This document shows, in pieces, positions 1 through 5,193 of a DNA stretch of 5,193 nt. This stretch comes from Pseudomonadota bacterium. Lineage in GTDB: Bacteria > Pseudomonadota > Alphaproteobacteria > Rhizobiales > Xanthobacteraceae. Position numbers and translations under genes: made by a program. The stretch is from assembly GCA_023432845.1 (NCBI GenBank), contig JAEZEY010000076.1, positions 1-5,193 on the forward strand. Direction: 5' to 3'. The notes under the pieces are model-generated. The model was given only the letters and a program-made list of their open reading frames with translations, made no database searches and was not told the origin of the DNA. The first letter of the stretch is position 1. Each line of letters starts with the position of its first letter.

Positions 1-308
1 GCGCCTTCCTGCTCCCACAGGTCGAAATGCCCGAACAGCAGCTGCTCGTTGATCAGCGACAGTAGCCGCATCACCTCCAGAGTGCGGTTCTCGGGAACCT
101 TGAGGTCGAAGGCGCAGGCCAGCTGCAGCGCCTCGATGTCGAGCATCCAGGTGTAGGAGAGTTGGTATTCGGCCCAGCGGCCGGCCACCAGGATGGTGAT
201 CTCGTCTTCGCTGGCGCGCTCGAACGACCAGTCGTGGCCGGCCGCGAGGCGCTCGACCACGTCGAGCGGATTGTGGCGGACATCGTCAGTGTAGTTCGAG
301 AGGGACAT
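1..308 (-). CDS. YbjN domain-containing protein, N-terminal part (cut by left edge)
   Basis: Reading the minus strand from an ATG at 308 gives 102 codons with no stop before the window edge, so the C-terminal part is missing. The protein starts MSLSNYTDDVRHNPLDVVER and carries, at about residues 44-101, a pattern I recognise from alphaproteobacterial YbjN proteins: RWAEYQLSYTWM, then LQLACAFDLKVPE, then LINEQLLFGHFDLW. The YbjN fold resembles type III secretion chaperones. Its cellular role is not established, although E. coli YbjN has been tied to motility and stress responses. The start is supported by a GGAG ribosome-binding site (314-317) five bases upstream. In related rhizobia I recall this gene lying just before proC, which would be beyond the left edge; that is not visible here. 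The family call is fairly sure, the function is not. Confidence 0.85.
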   Translation of the reverse strand, partial: MSLSNYTDDVRHNPLDVVERLAAGHDWSFERASEDEITILVAGRWAEYQLSYTWMLDIEALQLACAFDLKVPENRTLEVMRLLSLINEQLLFGHFDLWEQEG

Positions 309-361
309 GGCGTCTCCGTCTTGCCAGATAGGCACTTCCAATACACACAGCACCGCACGCT

Positions 362-382
362 TTCGGACCGGGCGGGTCCGAA
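362..382. repeat. Perfect 8-bp inverted repeat in the ybjN-like leader
   Basis: TTCGGACC (362-369) pairs perfectly with GGTCCGAA (375-382) around a five-base GGGCG loop. It lies 54 bases upstream of the ybjN-like ATG, so it could be a leader hairpin or an operator. There is no T run on either side, so it is not a classical Rho-independent terminator. Confidence 0.55.
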
Positions 383-436
383 CTGAAATCTTCGATCGTG
401 ATACGCGGGGAACCGGACTGCCTTGACGGCCAAACC

Positions 437-623
437 GAATCACAGAGTCACTTGACTATAACCAACTCGATTCAGGCCGCTAGGGGCAGCGTGTGAGCCT
501 ATGAGCCGTGATTTGCGCGAGCGAAGCAACGGCGCGTGAGTCGACTCTCCACAAAGAATGCTGCGGCGTAATGACTCTTTCGTGGATAAGTGCGGGGAAG
601 AATCCAGCGCCGGAATTTGATTC
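437..623. promoter_or_regulatory. Cluster of eight GANTC (CcrM-type) methylation sites
   Basis: GANTC occurs at 437, 445, 469, 538, 543, 573, 600 and 619, one per roughly 23 bases. By eye the adjacent coding sequence is much sparser: none in 1-436, and none from 624 until about 1549. The pair at 538-547 forms the perfect palindrome GAGTCGACTC. In Alphaproteobacteria GANTC is the target of the cell-cycle methylase CcrM, and clustered sites occur at origins and at GcrA/CcrM-controlled promoters. The sites are seen directly. A regulatory role is inferred. Confidence 0.45.
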
Positions 624-625
624 CG
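611..625 (+). repeat. Short hairpin followed by a T run (possible weak plus-strand terminator)
   Basis: CGGAAT (611-616) and ATTCCG (620-625) pair perfectly around a three-base loop, and TTTTG follows on the plus strand. It lies about 38 bases beyond the hydrolase stop codon. On the minus strand, where the hydrolase is read, no T run follows, so it does not fit as that gene's terminator. The stem is only six pairs and no plus-strand gene is known to end here, so a terminator role is weak. Confidence 0.25.
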
Positions 626-662
626 TTTTGTTCTCAAACCGGAGCGTCGTCGAGCGAACCCG

Positions 663-1673
663 TCAGCGCGGCGGTGGCAGTTCATCGCCGAGTATGCGGC
701 GCCACAGCCAGGGCAGGCCGGTGGCGGCATTGAGCCGGTCGGAGAACCGGCTTGGCGGCGAGAGCGACGCGAAAGTCGGGCTCTGGCGCTGCGCGACCTC
801 GAAGTTGAAGGTGTAGCGTGGCTCCATGCCCATGCGCAGATCGGTGATGACGGCGCGGCCGTCACGCTCGCTCATCTTGAAGAAGCCGTGGCTGAAGCGG
901 GCGATCGCATCGACGAAGCGATCGTCGCGCAGTTGCGCATAGAGTTCTTCGCCGCGCGGGAAATGATCGAAGGCGATGGTGCGGTCGCGATCGAGCAGCG
1001 AGTAGTAGCCCTCGAGATAGTCCTGTGGCGTGATCGCCACGATACGCCAGACGACGGTGTTGAGCGGCGCCGGTGTCACCAGCAACCGTTCGACCTGATG
1101 GCCCTGGGCACGCAGGCTTTCCTGGGCGACGCCGGTGGCGTGAACTTGCGCCAGTGCACTCCAGCCGAGATAGGCGGTGCTGACCACCAGGCCGGCGACG
1201 TTCCAGCGCCAGCCGCGGATATTGCGCAGCGCCAGGGCGACGCCGATGCCGATCAGCAGCGGCAGCGTATAGAGCGGGTCGATGATGAACATGCTGCCGA
1301 GCGCGAACGGCGTGTTGGTGAACGGCAGGCCGAGCTGCGTGCCGTAGACCGTTGTCCAGTCGAGCAAAGCGTGGGTGACGAGCGTCAGCCAGATCGTCAG
1401 CCACCAGGGCTTGAAGTAGCGCCATTCGCGCAAGGTCGCGGCGGTCACCGCGGCAATCGGCAGCGAGGCAACCGTCTGCCAGAACAATGCGTGGCTGTTG
1501 GCGCGATGCAGCACCATGTTGCTGATCGGATCGCCGTGGTCATAGAAGGAATCGAGATCGGGCAGGGTGCCCGCCAGCGCACCGACCAGCGCCGCTTTCC
1601 ACGGCTTCGTGCGCCGTCCCATGACGGCAACGCCGATGGCGGCTCCGAGTGCGGCTTGCGTCAGAGAATCCAT
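663..1673 (-). CDS. YdjM-type inner-membrane metal-dependent hydrolase
   Basis: A 336-residue protein of the YdjM/DUF457 family (membrane-bound metal-dependent hydrolases, Pfam PF04307). The N-terminus MDSLTQAALGAAIG, then GALAGTLPDLD (31-41), LHRANSHALF (55-64) and THALLDWTTVYGTQL (100-114) are family hallmarks. The likely metal ligands are Asp39, Asp41, His56, His61, His101 and Asp105. Hydrophobic segments near residues 64-80, 90-105, 128-148 and 158-175 suggest an inner-membrane protein. After the last one, a soluble domain of about 150 residues fills the C-terminus; the short E. coli YdjM lacks it, but longer proteobacterial members have similar extensions. The substrate is unknown for the family. 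The start is chosen from the conserved MDSLTQ opening, although there is no clear Shine-Dalgarno sequence before it. The gene follows prs on the same strand after 116 bases and probably has its own promoter. E. coli ydjM is LexA-regulated, but I saw no convincing LexA box here. Confidence 0.88.
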   Translation of the reverse strand: MDSLTQAALGAAIGVAVMGRRTKPWKAALVGALAGTLPDLDSFYDHGDPISNMVLHRANSHALFWQTVASLPIAAVTAATLREWRYFKPWWLTIWLTLVTHALLDWTTVYGTQLGLPFTNTPFALGSMFIIDPLYTLPLLIGIGVALALRNIRGWRWNVAGLVVSTAYLGWSALAQVHATGVAQESLRAQGHQVERLLVTPAPLNTVVWRIVAITPQDYLEGYYSLLDRDRTIAFDHFPRGEELYAQLRDDRFVDAIARFSHGFFKMSERDGRAVITDLRMGMEPRYTFNFEVAQRQSPTFASLSPPSRFSDRLNAATGLPWLWRRILGDELPPPR

Positions 1674-1722
1674 GATGCGTGCGGCGGTGTTCTGTGAGGG
1701 CGCCCTGGGGCGTGGTCGGGCC

Positions 1723-1755
1723 AGTATAGACCGGTTCGCGGCGAAACCGCGTCAA
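1723..1755 (-). promoter_or_regulatory. Possible promoter of the hydrolase gene
   Basis: On the minus strand a good -10 element TATACT (1723-1728) lies about 50 bases before the hydrolase ATG. A TTGACG -35-like hexamer sits at 1750-1755, but the spacer is 21 bases, longer than the usual 16-18, so one of the two may be chance. The spacer holds a small GCGG/CCGC stem. The -10 is the stronger half of this call. Confidence 0.3.
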
Positions 1756-1789
1756 AGCCGGAGTCGGGGGAATCCCGTAGCCCTCGGCG

Positions 1790-2761
<972 letters not shown>

Positions 2762-2853
2762 CCCGCATCCTCGTTATTCGCGCGAAGGCGCTGCGCGCCA
2801 GCAACAGAACGCCCGAATGGGCCACCGCTCTTCCGTGTCCGGGAAGGGGTGCG

Positions 2854-2865
2854 GCGAAATTTCGC
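2854..2865. promoter_or_regulatory. 12-bp perfect palindrome upstream of prs
   Basis: GCGAAATTTCGC reads the same on both strands and lies about 93 bases before the prs ATG, within the 228-base gap that should hold the prs promoter. It is too short to be a terminator. It could be an operator half-turn or chance. I know of no named regulator for it. Confidence 0.25.
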
Positions 2866-2989
2866 GCTTCAGGCGCGGAGGTCATAACAAGGCGGGGAGA
2901 GGGGGGCAATACGCGTTAAATGCCTTGTCCAGCTTCTTTTTCCGCCGGACGGGGCCGCTCCGCCAAGTCTTTTTGCACCGTCGGGCGTG

Positions 2990-3655
2990 TCAGAGGCTGG
3001 TGTCGGCCAGCGCCAGCGTCGCCGCCGGGCGCTTCTGCGGCAGCGGGGGCCCCGGCTCGCCGGCAGCCGCCGGCATGGCCGCGATCGGGTCGGCATTGCT
3101 CTGATGGATACGGTAGATGCCGGCGGCCTCGGGCGAACTGTTGTCGAAAGCGACGGCCGGCCCGGCCGCGTTCGGCGTTACCTCCGGCGAGGTCAGGAAG
3201 GCTGAAAGCTTGTCCATGCTCGACTGCGCGATGCGCTTGAGCATGGCGTCGTCGGCGACCTTCCAGGCCTCCTCGACCTTGCGTGTCGGTTCGGTGCCGG
3301 TTTCCTCGCCCTTGATCTGCAGCACGCGCTGCTCGGTTGCATCGAACACGTCCCAGGTCCAGGCGATCGTGGTCTGGCCGCGTTTCACCGTGGCGGTGAG
3401 CGCGCCGCGCACGCGATAGGCCGAAGTGCTCTCGCGCGACACCACCGCCAGCCGGCGCGACTGCGCCTCGTCGTTGAGGCGCTCGACTAGGGTCTGGAAT
3501 TGCGGCCGCGGCAGGCCGTCGATGGAATCGAAGGCGACGCTGGCGCCGCGCGGCTGGGCCAGGGCGACAAGGGTCGGCACGTCCTGCTTGCAGGCCGCGG
3601 CTGCACTCGCAATGCATGCGATCAAGGCCGTACGCAGGAGAAAGCGGACCAGCAT
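2990..3655 (-). CDS. Putative lipoprotein of unknown function
   Basis: A 221-residue protein I do not recognise beyond resemblance to hypothetical exported proteins of rhizobia. The N-terminus has basic Arg4 and Arg8, a hydrophobic stretch (9-21) and an Ala-Ala-Ala-Cys lipobox ending at Cys22, so it is probably processed by signal peptidase II and anchored in the envelope. The middle (about 45-155) looks like a mixed alpha/beta domain with YRVRGALTATVKRGQTTIAW (80-99) followed by WDVF and a charged helix. The C-terminal 60 residues are rich in Ala and Pro (GEPGPPLPQKRP, 199-210) and are probably disordered. The start is supported by a GAGGGGG run a few bases upstream. It lies between pgeF and prs on the same strand, with gaps of 117 and 228 bases. 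A perfect CtrA-type box upstream suggests cell-cycle control. No catalytic motif is visible. Confidence 0.75.
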   Translation of the reverse strand: MLVRFLLRTALIACIASAAAACKQDVPTLVALAQPRGASVAFDSIDGLPRPQFQTLVERLNDEAQSRRLAVVSRESTSAYRVRGALTATVKRGQTTIAWTWDVFDATEQRVLQIKGEETGTEPTRKVEEAWKVADDAMLKRIAQSSMDKLSAFLTSPEVTPNAAGPAVAFDNSSPEAAGIYRIHQSNADPIAAMPAAAGEPGPPLPQKRPAATLALADTSL

Positions 3656-3659
3656 CGAA

Positions 3660-3694
3660 CCCCCTCAACCGGCCGAAATTCCCCCTCAGCCGGC
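3660..3694. repeat. Two near-identical 14-bp direct repeats before the lipoprotein gene
   Basis: CCCCCTCAACCGGC (3660-3673) and CCCCCTCAGCCGGC (3681-3694) differ by one base and are offset by 21 bases, two helical turns. On the minus strand each reads GCCGGYTGAGGGGG. The copy nearest the gene supplies the GAGGGGG that serves as ribosome-binding site. They could be a tandem protein-binding site or a small duplication of the leader. Confidence 0.5.
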
Positions 3695-3732
3695 GGCGAG
3701 TTTAGTCGCTGATCGCCTCAAGTCCAGCGTGG

Positions 3733-3759
3733 TTAATCCTTCGTTAATGAGATGATTAA
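3733..3759 (-). promoter_or_regulatory. Full CtrA-type box (TTAA-N7-TTAA) plus a third TTAA half-site
   Basis: TTAA at 3733-3736 and at 3744-3747 are separated by exactly seven bases, the full CtrA recognition pattern of Alphaproteobacteria. A further TTAA at 3756-3759 follows after eight bases. The box lies 78 bases upstream of the lipoprotein ATG and just past the end of pgeF, so the lipoprotein is the natural target. A possible -10 (TAAACT on the minus strand, 3699-3704) lies between. The pattern is seen directly and CtrA binding is inferred. Confidence 0.6.
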
Positions 3760-3772
3760 CGGGGTTCGCCCG

Positions 3773-4540
3773 TTACTCGCGCAGCGCGATGGCGTTGATG
3801 TGCCGGCCGTAATCCGGCTCGCTCTGATGGGTGGCGCGGCGGAAGCTGAAGAAACGTTCGGGCTCGGCATAGGTGCAGAGGCCGAGATCCTCGAAATTCA
3901 CGATGCCGGCCTGTTCGACACGCGAAGCGATATAGCCTGTGAGATCGAACATGGCATGGCCTTCTCGCTCGGCGTCGGCGAAGAAGCGGGTGTTATCGAT
4001 ATCGGCGGCGAGAAAGCGCGCGACGAATTCCGGCCCGACCTCGTAGTTGGTCTGCCGGATGGTCGGCCCCAGCGCGACCGCGATGTTGTCGCGCGACGCG
4101 CCGAGCTTCTCCATCGCGGCGATGGTCTGCTCGATGATGCCGGTGAAGGCGCCGCGCCAGCCGGCATGCGCAGCGCCGATGACGCGCGCCTCGCCGTCGG
4201 CGAAGAGCAGCGGGCCGCAGTCCGCCGTCGACACGCCGATCGCCAATTCCGGCACGCGGGTCACCAGCGCATCGGCGCGCGGCCGGCTGTCCGGGCTCCA
4301 TGGCTCATCGACGACGACCACGTCGGGCGAATGAATTTGATAGAGCGTGAGGAAGCGCTCCGGCCTGACGCCAAGGGACAGCGCCATGCGGGAGCGGTTT
4401 TCCGCGACGTGCTCCGGCGCATCGCTGGAGCCGACGCCGCCGTTCAGGCTGTCATAGACGCCCTGCGACACGCCGCCATTGCGGGTGAAGAACGCGTGGC
4501 GAATGCTGGGCAGGGCGGCAATCGAAGCGGCTTGCAGCAT
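3773..4540 (-). CDS. pgeF: YfiH/PgeF family multicopper-oxidase-like protein (peptidoglycan editing factor)
   Basis: A 255-residue cytosolic protein of the YfiH/LACC1 family (old name: laccase domain or polyphenol oxidase). E. coli PgeF helps remove muropeptide precursors carrying L-Ser in place of L-Ala; other members show purine-nucleoside phosphorylase or adenosine deaminase activity. The metal-binding triad is visible: His70 in YQIHS, Cys108 in TADCG and His125 in AHAGWRG. Other family blocks are HAFFTRNGGVS (15-25), LGPTIRQTNYEVG (157-169) and the C-terminal CTYAEPERFFSFRR (222-235) with DYGRHINAIAL. The usual Cys of the GPCI block is Thr160 here; it is not one of the triad. Length is normal. 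The ATG at 4540 matches the usual opening, with a modest GGGGGA about ten bases upstream. The BA14K gene upstream is divergent, so pgeF cannot be transcribed with the methyltransferase beyond it and needs its own promoter. Confidence 0.93.
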   Translation of the reverse strand: MLQAASIAALPSIRHAFFTRNGGVSQGVYDSLNGGVGSSDAPEHVAENRSRMALSLGVRPERFLTLYQIHSPDVVVVDEPWSPDSRPRADALVTRVPELAIGVSTADCGPLLFADGEARVIGAAHAGWRGAFTGIIEQTIAAMEKLGASRDNIAVALGPTIRQTNYEVGPEFVARFLAADIDNTRFFADAEREGHAMFDLTGYIASRVEQAGIVNFEDLGLCTYAEPERFFSFRRATHQSEPDYGRHINAIALRE

Positions 4541-4562
4541 CGGTACAAACGTCCCCCGTGAT

Positions 4563-4590
4563 CTGGATCAATGCGCAGGCATAAATCCAG
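4563..4590. repeat. Symmetrical two-stem hairpin between pgeF and the BA14K gene
   Basis: CTGGAT (4563-4568) pairs with ATCCAG (4585-4590), and inside these ATGC (4571-4574) pairs with GCAT (4579-4582) around a GCAG loop. The two stems are separated by a symmetric two-by-two mismatch. It begins about 22 bases upstream of the pgeF ATG, right behind its weak ribosome-binding site. It could be a leader structure of the pgeF mRNA or a dyad operator. No T run follows on either strand, so it is not a terminator. Confidence 0.5.
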
Positions 4591-4618
4591 CATTTAAATA
4601 AGCGTCATTGTCGAATAT

Positions 4619-4632
4619 GTCGCAATTGCGAC
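4619..4632. promoter_or_regulatory. 14-bp perfect palindrome just upstream of the BA14K gene
   Basis: GTCGCAATTGCGAC is fully self-complementary and ends four bases before the GGGAG ribosome-binding site (4637-4641) of the BA14K gene. Its place in a divergent gap makes it a candidate operator for a dimeric regulator. No specific regulator is recognised. Confidence 0.4.
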
Positions 4633-4649
4633 CACCGGGAGCATAGAAC

Positions 4650-5039
4650 ATGCCGATAAAACTCACATCAAAGACGCTGGCGGTTATTCTTGGTCTTTGC
4701 ACAGCGATCCCCGCCCAGGCCGTGCCGTTGTCTGCACTATCGTCGGGGATTGCGACGGCTGCCACGGACGTCACGACCCTCACCGAAGTGCAGTATCGCC
4801 GTGGTCCGCGGCACCATGGCCCGCGTCACCATGGCCCGCGTCCCCATGGCCGTCGCGGCGGGGGTGACGGCGGCGCGGTGGCGGCCGGTGTCCTCGGCGG
4901 ATTGCTGCTGGGTGCGATCGTCGCCGGTCAGGCGCAGCAGCAGCGCAGCGTCGAGTACTGCAGACAGCGTTATCGCAGCTATGATCCCTACAGCGGTACT
5001 TATCTCGGCTATGACGGTCGCCGTCATCCCTGTCCGTGA
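4650..5039 (+). CDS. BA14K-like secreted or membrane protein
   Basis: A 129-residue protein ending in the BA14K signature (Pfam PF07886): Cys104, then RYRSYDPYSGTYLGYDG, then RRHPC with Cys128. The family is named after an immunoreactive 14-kDa protein of Brucella abortus with reported lectin-like activity; its molecular role is unknown. Domains in order are a signal peptide (1-24, cleavage likely after IPAQA), a linker, a His/Pro/Arg repeat (HHGPR HHGPR PHGRR, 55-69), a glycine-rich hydrophobic segment (73-93, GAVAAGVLGGLLLGAIVAG) that may span or sit in a membrane, and the C-terminal BA14K motif. The two cysteines may form a disulfide in the periplasm. The ATG at 4650 follows GGGAG by eight bases. 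It is divergent from pgeF and its stop abuts that of the gene to the right. Its place between two genes that are commonly adjacent suggests insertion. Confidence 0.88.
   Translation: MPIKLTSKTLAVILGLCTAIPAQAVPLSALSSGIATAATDVTTLTEVQYRRGPRHHGPRHHGPRPHGRRGGGDGGAVAAGVLGGLLLGAIVAGQAQQQRSVEYCRQRYRSYDPYSGTYLGYDGRRHPCP
4812..4856 (+). repeat. 15-bp tandem repeat inside the BA14K gene
   Basis: CACCATGGCCCGCGT occurs twice in perfect tandem (4812-4826, 4827-4841), followed by a degenerate third unit CCCCATGGCCGTCGC (4842-4856). It encodes HHGPR, HHGPR and PHGRR. The unit is five codons, so gain or loss of copies would keep the frame. Confidence 0.85.
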
Positions 5040-5193
5040 TCAAGGCTCGAAGGCCGGCGGTGGCGGCAGCGCCGATGCGACATAAGCGGCGGCCTTGAAC
5101 AGGTCGCCCATACCAGTGCGGCCGATGCCGACGAGGCGCGCCAGCGCCAGATCGACCTCGGCCGCCTGGGCGCGCGTCGCCTTTGCCTTCAGC
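5040..5193 (-). CDS. C-terminal end of a probable MidA/NDUFAF7-type SAM-dependent methyltransferase (cut by right edge)
   Basis: The last 50 codons plus stop of a minus-strand gene that continues past the window. The visible residues end in RLVGIGRTGMGDLFKAAAYV, followed by a Pro-rich PPPPAF and EP. The MG-x-LFK block followed by a proline-rich PGF-like end resembles the C-terminus of COG1565 methyltransferases, whose mitochondrial member NDUFAF7 dimethylates an arginine of complex I. The bacterial role is not settled. This fits the neighbourhood, because in rhizobia I recall this gene between lgt and pgeF. The catalytic SAM-binding part is outside the window, so the call rests on a short tail and context. 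Confidence 0.65.
   Translation of the reverse strand, partial: LKAKATRAQAAEVDLALARLVGIGRTGMGDLFKAAAYVASALPPPPAFEP

Larger units (their letters stand above)
309..662. other. Gene-free stretch between ybjN-like gene and hydrolase gene
   Basis: About 350 bases hold no convincing gene. The open frames crossing it on either strand are composition-driven, run into the neighbouring genes and resemble no family I know. What it does hold is a GC-rich hairpin near the ybjN-like start (362-382), a cluster of eight GANTC sites (437-623), one DnaA-box-like 9-mer (581-589) and a short hairpin (611-625). The middle part looks richer in A and T than the flanking genes. No tRNA-like cloverleaf was found. The promoter of the ybjN-like gene should lie here, but I could not pick out a convincing -35/-10 pair. 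Confidence 0.7.

Noticed and set aside
71..433. 120-codon minus-strand frame overlapping the ybjN-like gene
   Set aside because: Ser/Arg/Pro-rich shifted-frame product; the true frame matches the YbjN family and has a ribosome-binding site.
545..589. Possible replication origin built on DnaA-box-like motifs
   Set aside because: Only one near-match (TTATCCACG) and one weak match are present, without the usual origin neighbours such as hemE, dnaA or parAB. Kept only as context for the GANTC cluster.
440..865. Minus-strand frame (440-865) and plus-strand frame (508-816) reaching into the gene-free gap
   Set aside because: Both overlap the 3' end of the hydrolase gene, lack a family resemblance and have the composition of shadow frames, so the gap was left without a gene.
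888..1697. 269-codon open frame on the plus strand antisense to the hydrolase gene
   Set aside because: Its composition (rich in R, A, D, Q) is typical of the antisense shadow of a GC-rich gene, and the hydrolase on the other strand has clear family motifs.
1674..1789. LexA (SOS) box upstream of the YdjM-type hydrolase, as in E. coli
   Set aside because: A GTTC half-site occurs, but no second half at the alphaproteobacterial spacing (GTTC-N7-GTTC) was found.
2925..2975. Rho-independent terminator after the lipoprotein gene
   Set aside because: GC-rich DNA flanked by T runs on the plus strand looks suggestive, but the arms do not pair well and no T run follows in the direction of the minus-strand gene.
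2916..3668. 250-codon minus-strand frame overlapping the lipoprotein gene
   Set aside because: It is Arg-rich in a shifted frame, whereas the competing frame has a signal peptide, lipobox and ribosome-binding site.
3752..4561. 269-codon plus-strand open frame covering all of pgeF
   Set aside because: The pgeF frame has the complete metal triad and family blocks; this antisense frame resembles nothing and begins inside the CtrA-box region.

Overview
The window looks like chromosomal DNA from a GC-rich alphaproteobacterium of the Hyphomicrobiales (Rhizobiales), most like the Bradyrhizobium/Xanthobacter side of that order. This rests on family resemblance recalled from memory: a YbjN protein of the rhizobial type, an alphaproteobacterial-type Prs, a BA14K-like protein, a YfiH/PgeF protein next to what looks like the end of a MidA-type methyltransferase, and a perfect CtrA-type box. 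No transposase, integrase, CRISPR array, tRNA or rRNA was seen. It reads mostly as ordinary core-genome DNA.

Layout from left to right: the N-terminal 102 codons of a YbjN-domain protein (minus strand, cut by the left edge); a gene-free stretch of about 350 bases that is unusually rich in GANTC sites; a YdjM-type membrane-bound metal-dependent hydrolase (minus); ribose-phosphate pyrophosphokinase prs (minus); an unrecognised lipoprotein (minus) preceded by the CtrA box; the YfiH/PgeF multicopper-oxidase-like protein (minus); a BA14K-like secreted or membrane protein (plus), divergent from pgeF; and the last 50 codons of a gene on the minus strand that looks like a MidA/NDUFAF7-type SAM-dependent methyltransferase.

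The genes do not form one pathway. Prs makes PRPP for nucleotide, histidine and tryptophan synthesis. PgeF is linked in E. coli to removing wrongly built peptidoglycan precursors. The lipoprotein and BA14K protein are envelope proteins of unknown role. In many Hyphomicrobiales, as I recall, the methyltransferase and pgeF are adjacent on one strand. Here a BA14K gene on the opposite strand separates them, so pgeF must have its own promoter in the 109-base divergent gap, which holds a hairpin and a 14-base palindrome.

I found no clear new multi-gene system. The best leads are regulatory: the GANTC cluster, the CtrA box before the unknown lipoprotein, and the symmetrical elements between pgeF and the BA14K gene.
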